DNA from: Uranotaenia lowii
Taxonomy: Eukaryota; Arthropoda; Insecta; Diptera; Culicidae
NCBI RefSeq assembly: GCF_029784155.1
Contig: NC_073691.1
Span: forward strand, 91,966,722-92,030,721
Length of the DNA stretch: 64,000 nucleotides
Direction of reading: 5' to 3'
Below, piece by piece: positions 45,689 to 57,090 of the stretch. Position 1 is the first letter of the stretch. Every line of letters begins with the position of its first letter. Position numbers and translations under genes: made by a program. A model generated the notes under the pieces. It saw only the letters and a list, made by a program, of their open reading frames with translations. It was not told the DNA's origin and searched no databases.

Positions 45689-46593
45689 GTAAGTAAGCAA
45701 ACTTCCTTGCTTCTTCTTCTGTTGCTTCCTGGCGAAAGCTCCACAACAAGGCAAATGTGTGCAATTATGTAGTGCAGGGCATAGCTGGGGAGACAGGCAG
45801 CCTCTGTCGGAATCGGGAGTAGTAATGAATGTCGACGTCGACGTCTCAATGTGGATCCGTATGGAGCTTTGTGGTTCCGGGTTGCCTCACTGATGTCGAC
45901 CCATAGCCATTTACCATAATCTTTTGTGAAAGGATGATCAACATATTTCTTTCTCTCGATTCACCTGCTTACCGTTTGATAGTCTTTGGGTTCTGTATGA
46001 TTTAACAGGATTTCAAACAATTTGTGAAACTAAACTAACTGCCCAATATTTTGTATAATTAAAATTAGACTTTAAACAACAGATTTACTGATTCAAAGGA
46101 TTCGAACTACACATTAATTATTTCACTCACAAACCTTCGCTCTAAATATAGAATTGCTTTAACTACCAGTTTTTTTTTCAATAAAAGTGAAAGGCGGTGC
46201 ACTGAATTCTCAACCGAACCAGTCCTTCTCCTGGCCGGTTATTTTTGTGATCGATAAAAATGCTCTTTATTTCCTCCGTTCAGCCCTCGTCACGCTTATC
46301 TCGGTACAGTACCTATTTGTAAAAGGTTTAAATGCCAAGCCAACTCTGTAAAGTATGCGGCGAAGCTTAAATACGAATGAAAATGTTAACTTTTTAAAAT
46401 TGAAAACCTAAAGATTGTTGCTTGAAGTAATGAACACCAGATTTGAAAAATAAAACCAAGCATGCCAAATTCTTCGCCAAGATGTGATTTTATCAAAACA
46501 TCACTTATTATCCACTTCATTTGGTCTGTAGTGAATACAATTCCCTCGGTAGCTTAATTTTGTTGACATTCCTTCTGGCATTACTTATGAATT
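45689..46593 (+). other. intron 1 of the third gene, start
   Basis: A short GTCGACGTCGACGTC repeat lies near 45830. Otherwise ordinary AT-rich intron without a gene. Confidence 0.45.
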
Positions 46594-46990
46594 ACGTCTG
46601 GAAGGGACGCTCATTAGATCGGTTGTTCTCTACGGGAACGAGACATGGATATTACTCGAGGAGGACCAGCGTACACTCGGAAGATTCGAGCGACGAGTGC
46701 TAAGAACCATCCTTGGCGGCGTGCAGTGGACGGAGTTTGGAGGCGAAGACTGGCCGGATACGCTGGGCAGGACATGTTGCTAGAATACCTGCTAAACAGG
46801 TGTTCGCTAAGAATACGATAGGAACGAGACAAGCATGGACGCAACGAGCGAGATGGTTAGAACAAGTGGAGCGTGATCTGGCGAATGTGGGTTGTTCGAG
46901 AAATTGGAGAACGGTTGTCATGGTTCGAGTGAATTTTAGGAATTATGTTCATCAAGTTTGTAACGGGTACATGAAGCCGAAGCAATATTA
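46594..46990 (+). pseudogene. RTE-type retrotransposon 3' end
   Basis: Sense-strand frames give VVLYGNETWILLEEDQRTLG and RFERRVLRTILGGVQ, then in shifted frames KTGRIRWAGHVARIPAKQVF and TRQAWTQRARWLEQVERDLA. This is the C-terminal end of RTE/BovB ORF2. The RT core is missing and frames shift near 46720. Confidence 0.85.
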
Positions 46991-48174
46991 ATTCTTTATT
47001 TTTCTACGTTTACTTAAATTCAATCAAATGATTTTTTGAAGCAAAATCGTTAAACATTTTTTTGCGAGAAACCAAGCGTCTCCACCAAAATGCACTGTTA
47101 GGTAGAAGTAGAAAGAGGGAAAATTGTTAGGCCTAAACAGTATTCTGTAAACAATACACGACACACATCAAAGACAATAAGTCGAATTGAATTATTGCAA
47201 TGACATAGCGACTACTTTTGCAATGATCGACTGATTGGGGTAACTGGAAAGGAAGTCACACGCTGTTCGTTGTTCGGGATTTATTACTAGTTTCTTTTAC
47301 TGCGGAGATTGGCCGCGAATCCAATCGATTCCTTTTTTCTGGTCCAGGTAAAGGGGTTTGGTCTCGTCCGATGATTAGCACCCCTAGTTTGCTTTCGATA
47401 CGAACAGCTAACTCCCATTTCCACGGATTTCTCCCGGGTTTTGTCTCGACTTCGGGGCGGCCCTTAAGTGTCGAAGTACGGATCCCTTTTTGCATAGAGT
47501 CTCTTCCGATTCTTTCCAAAAATAGGGAATCAAAAGGAACTTGCGACCGAGTCTCATCAGCTGGGCAAAATAAGAAAGGGTAGGTGGTCTTCCAAACGGA
47601 AGTGGCGCTTAAAGCCGGAAGCGTGTCGGGCATCGCGTTATAAAAGTTATGTTATGGGACGGAGAACTATGTAAATAAATAAAACAACGTCTGGAAATGA
47701 GTTACCTTCCACCGCTAGCTGACCTACTTTGAATCTTTGGAATCATGGCGAAAACGGACTTTAAACCGCCACGTCGAGGAAGCATGGATTACCTGAATCA
47801 CACAAAAAACAATAACCTTCTGTAAATCAACAACCATCTTTTCTGTATTCTGCCCTGGATTGTTCAGCGTAAAATGCATTTCTTGTTTTTGGCAGATGAA
47901 ACAAGAAAGTTCATCGATTGAAAAAGCATGAGCGCAATCGCTCTTGATCTGTTCGGCCATCACTCAGGACTCACATTGATCCTTCCCCAACTGCACGAGG
48001 GATTTGTTCATTTTTTAAGTATTTGACAGCGAAATCCAATGTTAACCGTTCCTAACATTGTTTGTACTTTGGAAATGTTCCGTTAGGTTTAAAGTCAACC
48101 TATGTAGAACCGGTTAAGTATACTGCTACATCAGGGTCTAATTGAAATGCACGGCAGATCAGATTTCTGGTTAT
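46991..48174. other. intron, no assigned feature
   Basis: A GC-richer block at 47230-47640 leaves a 125-residue minus-strand frame open. A 79-residue minus-strand frame at 47724-47963 starts MMAEQIKSDCAHAFSIDELS with a CFICQ motif. I recognise neither; both may be decayed retroelement pieces. Confidence 0.35.
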
Positions 48175-49155
48175 CTGTACCTATATATAAAAATGAATGT
48201 TTGTCTGTCTGTCTGTTCCTTATAGACTCGGAAACAACTGAACCGATTGTCGTCTGAGGGTTTTTTTGGTCGGAGATGGTTTCTATAGCAGTTACAAACC
48301 CTTGCGACTTAAGGGAGAGGAGGCTCCCATACGAAATTCACATAAAAATTGACACAATGCATACAATTTAATAGTAATTTTCATCAAATTTCCCACACAA
48401 ACGTATTTTGACATAATTCAATGGTTTATTATGGTGGTGAACAGGTTTTGATGTATTTGGATCAATACTGGAATTTACAAATATTTTTGTATGAAGGGAG
48501 GGGGGGGGGGGTTATTAGTTATTCATTGTAAAATATATCAAAGCTCGAACTATTTTCAAACGATTTTGATCAAATTTGGCACACGATAAAATTCTTGATG
48601 TAATGAGTCATGAGATTATTTAAGATTTCTAAACGTTAACCGTTTTTGTGAAGGAGGCCTATATACAAAATTTTGACAAAAATTGATAAACATAAACGTT
48701 TTAACAAGATGAGATGATTTATTGATTTGGCAAACAGGTTTTGATCTAATTATATGATATGTTGTATTGAAAGACTCTTTCCATTTAAATAATGAGGGCA
48801 CTCATCTATTTTCTATATATGTAAAAATAAATGTTTGCCTGTTCCCTAAAGACTCGAAAATTACTAAACCAATCAATTTGAAATTTGGTATGTAAGAGTA
48901 TTTGGGGTTGGAGATGGTTTCTAATATAATTTCAAACCACTCCAACTTAAAGGAGAGTGGCTCCCATACAAAATCAATAAAACTATGACACAATTCGAGC
49001 AATTTCCAAAAACTAATGAACCGATCAACTTGAAATATGGTTTGTAGACTTTTTCAAGACCGAGAATGCTTTCTATAATACATTTTAAGATTTGACAGAA
49101 TTCGAACAATTTTCGGAATCTACTGAACCGATCATAGTGAAATTTGGTGTGTAGT
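48175..49155 (-). repeat. dispersed repeat family with GTCTGTCTGTCTGTTCC end (reverse copy)
   Basis: TATATATAAAAATGAATGTT, GTCTGTCTGTCTGTTCCTTA, TAGACTCGGAAACAACTGAA and ACCGAT begin a block that repeats in degraded form at 48815-48880 and 49000-49150, with AATTTGGTATGT and CTCCCATACAAAA motifs. It is the opposite orientation of the family at 54815-57090 and continues after the inserted MITE to about 49720. Confidence 0.75.
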
Positions 49156-49552
49156 AGACTGAGTCGATTTGAGGTCATTTTTGAACTTCGCATACCCTGG
49201 GGTCTAAAAAGCATCGTTTTGGTCCAAAACTCATCCATGATTTTTTGCAGAATTTTTAAATAACGTTTACATGAGTAAATTTGTTGTTCAGCGGAAAAAA
49301 TCCTAAAGTAAATTTATAAATTGGCACAAAAACCATCAGCTGGCTCGGTTCCACAAAAGAAACAAAAATGATGTTGATTTTTCAGTACAAAATATTCAAT
49401 TTTCCCATACAAACCTAAAAGTTCAAATTAATTCATGTAAACGTTACTTAAAAATTCTGCAAAAAATCATGGATGAGTTTTGGACCAAAACGAAGCTTTC
49501 TAAACCCCAGGGTTTCAGAAATTCAAAAATGAGCCCAAATCGACTAAGTCTA
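49156..49552. mobile_element. 397-bp inverted-repeat MITE with 8-bp TSD
   Basis: Arms of about 120 bp: TAGACTGAGTCGATTTGAGG from 49156, and TAGACTTAGTCGATTTGGGC reverse from 49552. GTGTGTAG flanks both sides (49148-49155, 49553-49560). TAG-ended TIR and 8-bp TSD suggest hAT. Confidence 0.9.
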
Positions 49553-49720
49553 GTGTGTAGCCGTTTTCAAGACCGAAAATGGTTTCTATAATTCTTTTAA
49601 ACCCTTGAAAATCCAGAAAGGGGCGCTCCCACACAAAAACTGTCAAAATTTTAACAATCCTCGAAAAACTTTTGGTAAAAATTGATAAACGTAAGCGTTT
49701 TGACATAATAAGATGATTTA

Positions 49721-50249
49721 TTGAATTGAAAAATAAGTTGTAACAAATTTAATGATATATTGTATTGACCAACGCTTCCCATTTTCAAAAATGAAAACTC
49801 TCAAATTTAATAAATGTAACATGCACATCATTAACAAAACCAATGTTATAGCGTTTTTGAAAAGCTTGACACAATTTTTGATTATGTGCAAATTCGTCTG
49901 TTTGACTCCTCCCGCATCAAGAGGGGCGATTTTTTTTATTTAAAGGGCTTATTTATTGTATTGAAGGTAGGTCCTATTTTTTCTATCCTAAGGTCCTATA
50001 TTTTCTATTTTAAGCGTGGCTCCTTCAACCTACAAACCTTCAAGTTACGTTGAGACTCAAGACAATTTAGAAGCTCAGATGCCATGAAAAATAATTCGCT
50101 TAAGAATAATGTTGAAATTTAATTTAAAAGGAAGTTTATTTGGATTATGATAACTTTAACGAACTTAATTTTTTTCATCGAAGCTCTGCTAGTAAACAAT
50201 AAATTACACTACTTTACAGCATTTTAGAACTAAGTTAACTGAAGATTAT
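49721..50249. other. AT-rich, no gene seen
   Basis: The duplicated phrase GGTCCTATTTTTTCTAT / AGGTCCTATATTTTCTAT stands at about 49971-50010. Nothing else could be supported. Confidence 0.4.
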
Positions 50250-51671
50250 TTTAAATGTGAGAACGGGCGCTGAATTCGAAAATGAAATTTAAAAAAATCT
50301 CGGTAAAACAGTTTTTGAGTTATGGTCCAATTTTGAAATTTTGGAAAAAATAAATAGAAGTACTTGTACTTAGATTAAAATATCTCGGACTGCAGAATCG
50401 TAATTTGAAGTCTTGTTTTTTCATATCAAAGGTGAACAAATTTGCTATCGATCATTTCAACATCATTTATGCGTATCATCAACAGTTTTGATTATATTAT
50501 TGACTCTTTGATAGAAAAAAATTATGAAAAACGCATTTTTTTAAGAGGAAATTTTGTTTTAGCGAAAGTTTAAGTCGATGGTTTAAAAGACATTTAAAAA
50601 CATTGATTTGCTATTGGCCTTAAATGTTTATTCAAAGATTTCAAGTGGTTATTTATTAAAATCGGCTAAAAATTGAAGAAGTTGCGGTTACTTTACCATA
50701 ACAGTAGTTTTAGGTTTTTTTAAATAATTTAACAAACCGCAGTTTACTAATCATGGTATAGGAAGAATTAAACATTGTAAATCTTACTCGCTCCAAGTCA
50801 AAATTATTTATTAGCTTACCAGAAGGTTGCATGCTAAATTTCAGAAAGATCTGACCATGGGAAGGGGTTGCTTGATTCTCAAACGGGAATAGGATTTTAA
50901 GGTATTATGCTCGAAAGGAACTAAAAATACTAGTTTTTGATTAAAAACTTTTTACTTCACTAGCTGTACTCATTGCGTGTTAGATTAAATTTGCGGCCTT
51001 TGAACCGCAATATCTTTTTTGATTCAAATCCAATTGTTTTACTGTCTTGGAATGAAATATTTGTCTCAACTTAGGCTTTAATAAAATTAATCATTAAAAA
51101 ACAATCGGCCAGTGAAAAAAAGTTATGAATGAAAAACCAGTATTTATTGTTTCTCCTGAGGATAGTACCTTAAAATCCTATTCCCGTTTAATTCTTCCTA
51201 TACTATGATTAGTATACTGCGATTAAATTAAAAAAATCCACGTTAAATTATTAAAAAAAAAAAATGCAAAAACTACTGTTATGGTAAAGTAACCGTAACT
51301 TCTTCAATTTTCAACCAATTTTGATCAATAATCACTTGAAATCTTTGAATTAACATTTAAGGCCAATAAAAAATAATTTTTTTTAATCGAGCCTAAAACT
51401 TTCGCTGAAACAAAATTTTCTCTTGAAAAATGCGTTTTTGTTGAAGATGCGCAAAAATGATGTTTAAATGATTGATAGCAAATTTTTTCACCATTAATAT
51501 GCAAAAAAAAGACATCCAATTACTGTTATGCAGTTTGAGATATTTTAATCTAAGTACAAGTACTTTGTTTTATTTTTCAAAAATTTCATATTTAGATCAT
51601 AACAAAAACGGTTCTATTGAGATTTTTTGGAATTTCATTTTCGGACTTAGCGCCCGATTTCACATTAAAAA
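50250..51671. repeat. 1.4 kb near-palindrome (foldback)
   Basis: The left arm (50250 to about 50965) and right arm (about 51105 to 51671) are imperfect inverted copies. Matched landmarks: CGGGCGCTGAATTCGAAAAT with its partner near 51655; GTACTTGTACTTAGATTAAA (50361) with 51543-51562; ACTTTACCATAACAGTAGTT (50690) with about 51274; CGGGAATAGGATTTTAAGGT (50884) with about 51186. The left arm has about 100 bp extra (50780-50880). No coding potential and no clear TSD. Confidence 0.88.
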
Positions 51672-51734
51672 TCGGTCGGTCAATAATGTTTAAGATTTTC
51701 TTTAAATTGTGTAAACTAGTTTTATTAATCCTAG

Positions 51735-51879
51735 TGTTAAGTTTTATATTTAATATCAATCATAGTAACCCATGGAATCATTCAAACTATAATGCCAACG
51801 TTGTTAATTGCTCGTGTTTGGTCTTATAACTCTCTTCTTCCTCAACCAGTGACCAGTCAAGACGTGTTTAGTGCGAACA
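51735..51879 (+). repeat. 5' LTR (145 bp)
   Basis: TG...CA repeat. It differs from the 3' copy at a few positions (for example TTATATT versus TTAAATT, and GTTGTTAATT versus GTTATAATT), so the insertion is fairly recent. Confidence 0.88.
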
Positions 51880-51886
51880 TATTTAG

Positions 51887-51902
51887 TGGTCCATCGAATC
51901 GG
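51887..51902 (+). other. candidate primer binding site
   Basis: TGGTCCATCGAATCGG lies seven bases after the 5' LTR. It begins TGG as a complement of a tRNA CCA end. The primer tRNA was not identified. Confidence 0.5.
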
Positions 51903-52078
51903 ATAGGTTTTGGATTTTGGTAAACTTATTGATTAGAATTTGATTTTTGTTACAGCGTTTCAGGTTAAGGATTGGAAATTGCAATATTGGATTGCAAAAG
52001 AAAAACATTGGCATTGGGACGATAATGATAGAAGCCTTTGATATTGGGTCAAAGCATACAAACGAAAATCTATCCTAA

Positions 52079-52271
52079 TTCGACATTGGGTCGGATGGAA
52101 TTGATATTGGTTCAATTCTTTTGGTTATAAATTTGGAAAATTCGACATTGGGTCGGATGGAATTGATATTGGGTCAATTCTTTTGGTTGTACATTTGAAA
52201 AAAAAAATGCGACATTGGGTCGGATGGAATTGATATTGGATCAATTCTTTTGGTGGTGGATTTGAAAAATT
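52079..52271. repeat. three tandem copies of a 62-67 bp unit
   Basis: Each copy has CGACATTGGGTCGGATGGAA then TTGATATTGG and TCAATTCTTTTGGT (starting near 52080, 52143 and 52209). Confidence 0.9.
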
Positions 52272-52904
52272 TAGTTGGATCAATCCTTTTCAAGTATGGA
52301 TTCTCTCAATAGCCGATATTTGTTCGGCTTGGTTTGAGCGCTACTAGTGTAGCGATGATCTTGCTGTTTCCGGTCAGCCTGGAATTAAATCTCTTTGGTT
52401 TCATGAAGTGAAAACTTGCACTTTCATAAACGTGTATAATGTGTTTGTTAGCCTAACAACAAATAAGCTAAATTATAGCAAAATGGATCGAACACGTGAC
52501 GAGAAAAGCAATAACAGGTTAAGGTGATAGTTAGCGTGGGAGTGGATTTAAGTAATACTGCCCTCAACTTTTGAAAAATGGGTTCCTTTTAAGAAGTGAA
52601 AAAAGGGATTTCGCTTCCATCCGAAATTTATGCTGATGGCATTTTTCTGCACAAACTGTTAAGAAAAATGCAGGTATCAAAGCAAGCTCCGCCGCTGCCT
52701 AGCGACTTATAACCTATTACAAGCAAAGATAATTCGCAAGTCACAATTTATTGTCATGGTCGAAAAGGAAAACAAAACAACATTTAAGCTGTAGACCTTT
52801 TAAAGAAAATTTTTCGAACAGTTGGTGGCATCTGGAAAACAAGAAATTGGTCGTATACGTTATTGATGAGGGTATTTGGAAGTATTTTATTTCAGCAGTT
52901 TGTA

Positions 52905-54507
52905 CAGTGAGCGAAATAAGAATAGCACCACTATGTGTTTTGCTTGTTAAAATATGAATGTTTGAAAATCACCAAAATTTTCTTCTATAAATTGTTTTGA
53001 ATTGTTTAACGGATAAATCAAGCATAAGTTTACTTTTTTTGGACGTTGCAATTGGCGTTGGGGACCAAAACTATGAAAAAAGGGTGCGAAATAAGAATAG
53101 GACCACTTGTGTTTTTCAACGAAAACAAGATTATTTCTAAAAATTTACCGTGTAAAAGTGAATAATATTGCTTCTACGAATTATTTGAATAGATAACTGC
53201 ATTTGAAGGAGTTTTCTAGAATTCCAAAGATTTTCAATGGTTTTGAAATGGTGTTTTAGAGATGCTCTTCTAGAACTAAGGAATTTGATATTTGAGCTGT
53301 AATTCTTCACCAAACTACTTATTTTTTTCATTAAAATGACGTAAAATGATGAATCAAACATTTTTGGTGTATTTTAAATCGGGAAAAAACAGGTTGGAAT
53401 TCATAAACTTAGATTTTTTTTTCAGTAAACATCACTTTTTCCAGTTTCAAGTCATAGATGGCAGCACTATCTTGCCGTTAAAACCAAATTAAGTCTCATT
53501 ATTTATTTTTCAGGCTTATTGAGGCCCATATTCATCATTTCGAGGTAGTTTTCCAACACACTTTTGTTGGAGTTCTAGCTGCAGACATCTTTTCCGGATT
53601 TGCAAAAAAAATCACCAGCACAAGAATACCTACTACCGCCAAAATTCCTGCTCATCTCAACTTCCGATTCAATTTCAAATCATATCAATAATACTGCTAG
53701 TTATCTGATTCATCAAGCTCCATCGAAAAGTACAAAATTATTCTGATTATCGGTTCAATAAATTCACTTTTATCGGTACATGATGAAATTTTAATTTTTT
53801 GATATTGTGAACTTATAATTTCCAAGGCGGTCACACGGTACCAAGTACTTATTTCTTGACCAAAATCATCCAGCACACCTGAATTAATCCCAGATATACA
53901 AAAATGGGTATCAATTCGGTTTAATTGCAAGATAGTGCTGCCATCTAAGACTTGAAACTAGAGAAATAGCGTTTGACTATTTAAAAACATTAGTATTTTT
54001 GAATTTGAAGCCTGTTTTTTTATTCAAATTCAGCCTCAAATCGATTTTTCGCCAATTTGCATCATAATAATGAATGATAATGAAGAAATAAAGCAGTTTG
54101 ATAAAGTATTATAGCTCAAGTATCAAATTCCTAAACGCTAGAGGAGCATTTCTTAAAACCCCCTTTTAATACCTTTGAAAATTCTTGAAATCTCAGAAAA
54201 CTTCTTAAAATACAGTTATCTATTAAAATAATTCGTAGAAGCATTATTATTCACTTTTACACGGTAAACTTTTAGAAATAATCTTGTTTTCGTTGAAAAA
54301 CACAAGTGGTCCTATTCTTATTTCGCACCCTTTTTTCATAGTTTTGGTCCCCAACGCCAATTGCAACGTCCAAAAAAAGTAAACTTATGCTTGATTTACC
54401 CGTTAAACAATTCAAAACAATTTATAGAAGAAAGTTTTGGTGATTTTCAAACATTCATATTTTTACAAGCAAAACACATAGTGGTGCTATTCTTATTTCG
54501 CTCACTG
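52905..54507. mobile_element. 1.6 kb Tc1-like foldback element
   Basis: Ends CAGTGAGCGAAATAAGAATA at 52905 and reverse from 54507, flanked by TA (52903-52904, 54508-54509). Inverted arms run about 580 bp inward (GTTTCAAGTCATAGATGGCA near 53440 pairs with about 53940-53960). A second GCGAAATAAGAATAGGACCA lies about 180 bp inside each end. There is no open transposase in the central 400 bp. Confidence 0.88.
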
Positions 54508-55019
54508 TATAAGGACGTTTTCCACAGCTCAGGCAGTCCAAACGTATCGATGCAACACTGTATCGTTAAACTTTACTTTTTTTATCCATTTTCAGCACGC
54601 GTATCCACAAAAGCGCCATTATTGGCAGTTAGAACGTCGATGACTTAGTGAAAATTATTTTTTGTGGCCGAAGCAGGAGTTGAAAATTATCCTCACAGTC
54701 CCTGAGTGATAGTGCAGATAAAATGTTTCGGATTTTAGACAAATTTAATGGGTATGAAAAGCGTAGTAGCTTGGTTGCGATCAATTGAAGTGTCTTTGAT
54801 CCTTTCGATTTATGCATTACTAGCTGACCCGGTGTGCTTTGCTACACCTTCCAAAATTTTTGGTCCTTAGTTATTTAACTCTTATTTTTTTTCACAAAAT
54901 TCTAAATTCAATTTCAATATCATAAAAATCTTTTTTCAAAATACAATTTCAACGTTTTTTTTTGAAGGCTTAATTCATTTATTTATGAATCCGTGTTTCA
55001 ATCCTTTTTATGACTCTGG

Positions 55020-56820
55020 ATTTCTATGCCTCATAAGTTTATAGATTATGCCAATTTTTTTATGTATGGAATCTTCGCTGTCTCTTTATTTGTAGAGACA
55101 CATCACAGGACACTCATTTTACCTATTCTTTCTCAAATTACTATACAAATTGTGAGAGTGACCCCCTCCATCATTCCTTTAACCCTAATGGAAGGAATGG
55201 GGTCTCATAACATCAGAAAAACACTTCTTGTATACAAATGCGATTCCATGTCATATATGGCGTCATTCTCGATAAGCTCTCTAGCTATTCAAAAAATGGG
55301 TGACCTTCTCCCACTTTACATCTCCTCTCCTCCTGGCAGGAGAAGGGAGTCTCATACCATCGAAACAACATTACCCGTACACAAATATGCTTCCATGCGA
55401 ATTTGGTTCCATTTTCTCGATTAGTTATCAACATATTTAAAAAAAAATGTATGAGTGACCCTCTTCCCATAATATCGTTCCACTGAATGGAGAGAGGGGT
55501 GCTAAGCCACCGAAAAAACATTTTTTGTACTCGACTACCCTCCCATGCAAAATTTTGTTTCGTTTGCTTTATTAGTTGTCGAGTTGTGCTTTAAAATTTG
55601 TATCGGAGCCCCTCTTGCTGCCTATCATCCCCTACCTGGAAGGAGGGGATCAAGATCAAACATTCCGTGTATTCAAATACATTCCCATGCATAATTCTGA
55701 TCCATTTGCTCGATTGTTAGATTGTTCCCATGTCACATTTGGTTCCATTTGTTAGATAAGTGCTTGGTTTATGCAACATAATCGTATATGAGCTCCCGTC
55801 TTCTCTAACTGTATCCCCAATTGAAGGAGAGAGAAGTCTCAAATAAGCTAATAACCTTTTTACGTATCCAAATGCTTTCCCATGCCAAAGTTGTTTCCAT
55901 TTGCTCAAGTTATGCGAAAAATTGTAATGGAGCCCCCTCTCTCCTCCCTACCACACAACTGGAAGGAGGCAGTAGTACCAAATATTCACAAAAGCTTTCC
56001 ATGTACTCAAATACCCTAACAAATCAAATTTCGTTTTGATTTGCTTGGTAAATTCCCGAGTGATGTAAAAATTGTATGGAAGCACCCTCCTCCCTTAAGA
56101 TTTTAAAACTTGAAGAACGGAGGGTTCTCAAAATATCATAGAAACATTTCTCGTAATCAAATACCTTCCCACACCAAATTTGGTGCCATTTGCTTGATTA
56201 GCTATCCAATTATGCTGAAAATTGTAAAGGAGTCTACCCCCCCCCCCTCCCCACTTTTTATCTCCTCACTGGGAGGAGGGAAGGGTAGCAAATATTCAAA
56301 GAACTATTTATCGTACCCAAATAAACTTCCAAGCCAAATTTGGTTTCATTTGATCTAATATTTTTCAAGATATGCTATTTAAAAGGTATGAAAGCCCCCT
56401 TCTTCTTTCCTGTATCTTCACTGGAAGGAAGGAGGGGTCTGAAATAATCATAGAACCATTCCTCGTATACCCCTACCCTCCCATGCCTAATTTGGTTCCA
56501 TTAGCTTGATTAGTTCTCCAGTTATGTTAAAAATTGTAAGGTTGGCCCCCTCCCTCCTTCATATCTCCTAACTGGAAGGAGGGAGGGGTACCAAATATTC
56601 TTAGAAACATTCCTCGTACCCAAATACCCTCCCATGCCATGTTTGGTTTGATTTGCTTGATCAGTTCTCGAGTTATGAAGACTTATTACTTTTATATGAA
56701 AGACCCCCTCCCCTCTTCCTATAAGAGGGAGGGGTCTCAAACCATAATAGGAACCTTCCCTGGCCTCCAATACCCCAACCTGCCAAGTTTCACGTAAATC
56801 GGTTCAGTAGTTTTTGAGTC
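55020..56820 (+). repeat. diverged tandem array of about 190-bp units
   Basis: About nine units share the order: CCCTCCC-rich run, GGAAGGAGG(G)AGGGGT, then CATAGAAACATTCCTCGTA, CCCAAATACCCTCCCATGCC, AATTTGGTTCCATTTGCTTG and ATTAGTTCTC. Units are heavily diverged. Confidence 0.82.
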
Positions 56821-56871
56821 TATAGGGAACAGACAGACAGACAGACAGAAATTCATTTTTATATATATATA

Positions 56872-57072
56872 TTTTTTTTTTTTTTTTTTGTTTCGATTAT
56901 AGTCGTTTTACCATCTTTTATGGCATTCGCGACTTTATCAACGTTACAGTTGGCGGATCGTTATTGAGAAACTATCCGGTACAACTGTGTTCGATGTTTA
57001 CTCTTGGGCTCGAACTCGCGGACATCGGCTCAGGAGACAACAGACTTGCCAACTGAGCTATATCACAAGCCC
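56872..57072 (-). mobile_element. tRNA-derived SINE with poly(A) tail
   Basis: Minus strand: head GGGCTTGTGATATAGCTCAG (from 57072) with A box TAGCTCAGTTGG and B box GAGTTCGAGCCC (57006-57018), a unique body, then an A-tail (T-run 56872-56889 on +). The target duplication ATTTTTATATATATA stands on both sides (from 56855 and from 57073). It inserted into the end of the preceding repeat family. Confidence 0.88.
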
Positions 57073-57090
57073 ATTTTTATATATATAGAT

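Larger units (their letters stand above)
54815..57090 (+). repeat. dispersed repeat: CTAGCTGACCCGG start, GACAGACAGACAG end
   Basis: Starts ACTAGCTGACCCGGTGTGCT (54819) and ends TAGTTTTTGAGTCTATAGGG, AACAGACAGACAGACAG and ATTTTTATATATATA. Such ends are widespread in insect genomes, but I cannot name the family with confidence. A degraded reverse copy is at 48175-49720. Confidence 0.75.

Noticed and set aside
45583..45849. 88-residue minus-strand frame rich in Arg and His
   Set aside because: Antisense of the GTC/CAG-rich leader and donor. No motif.
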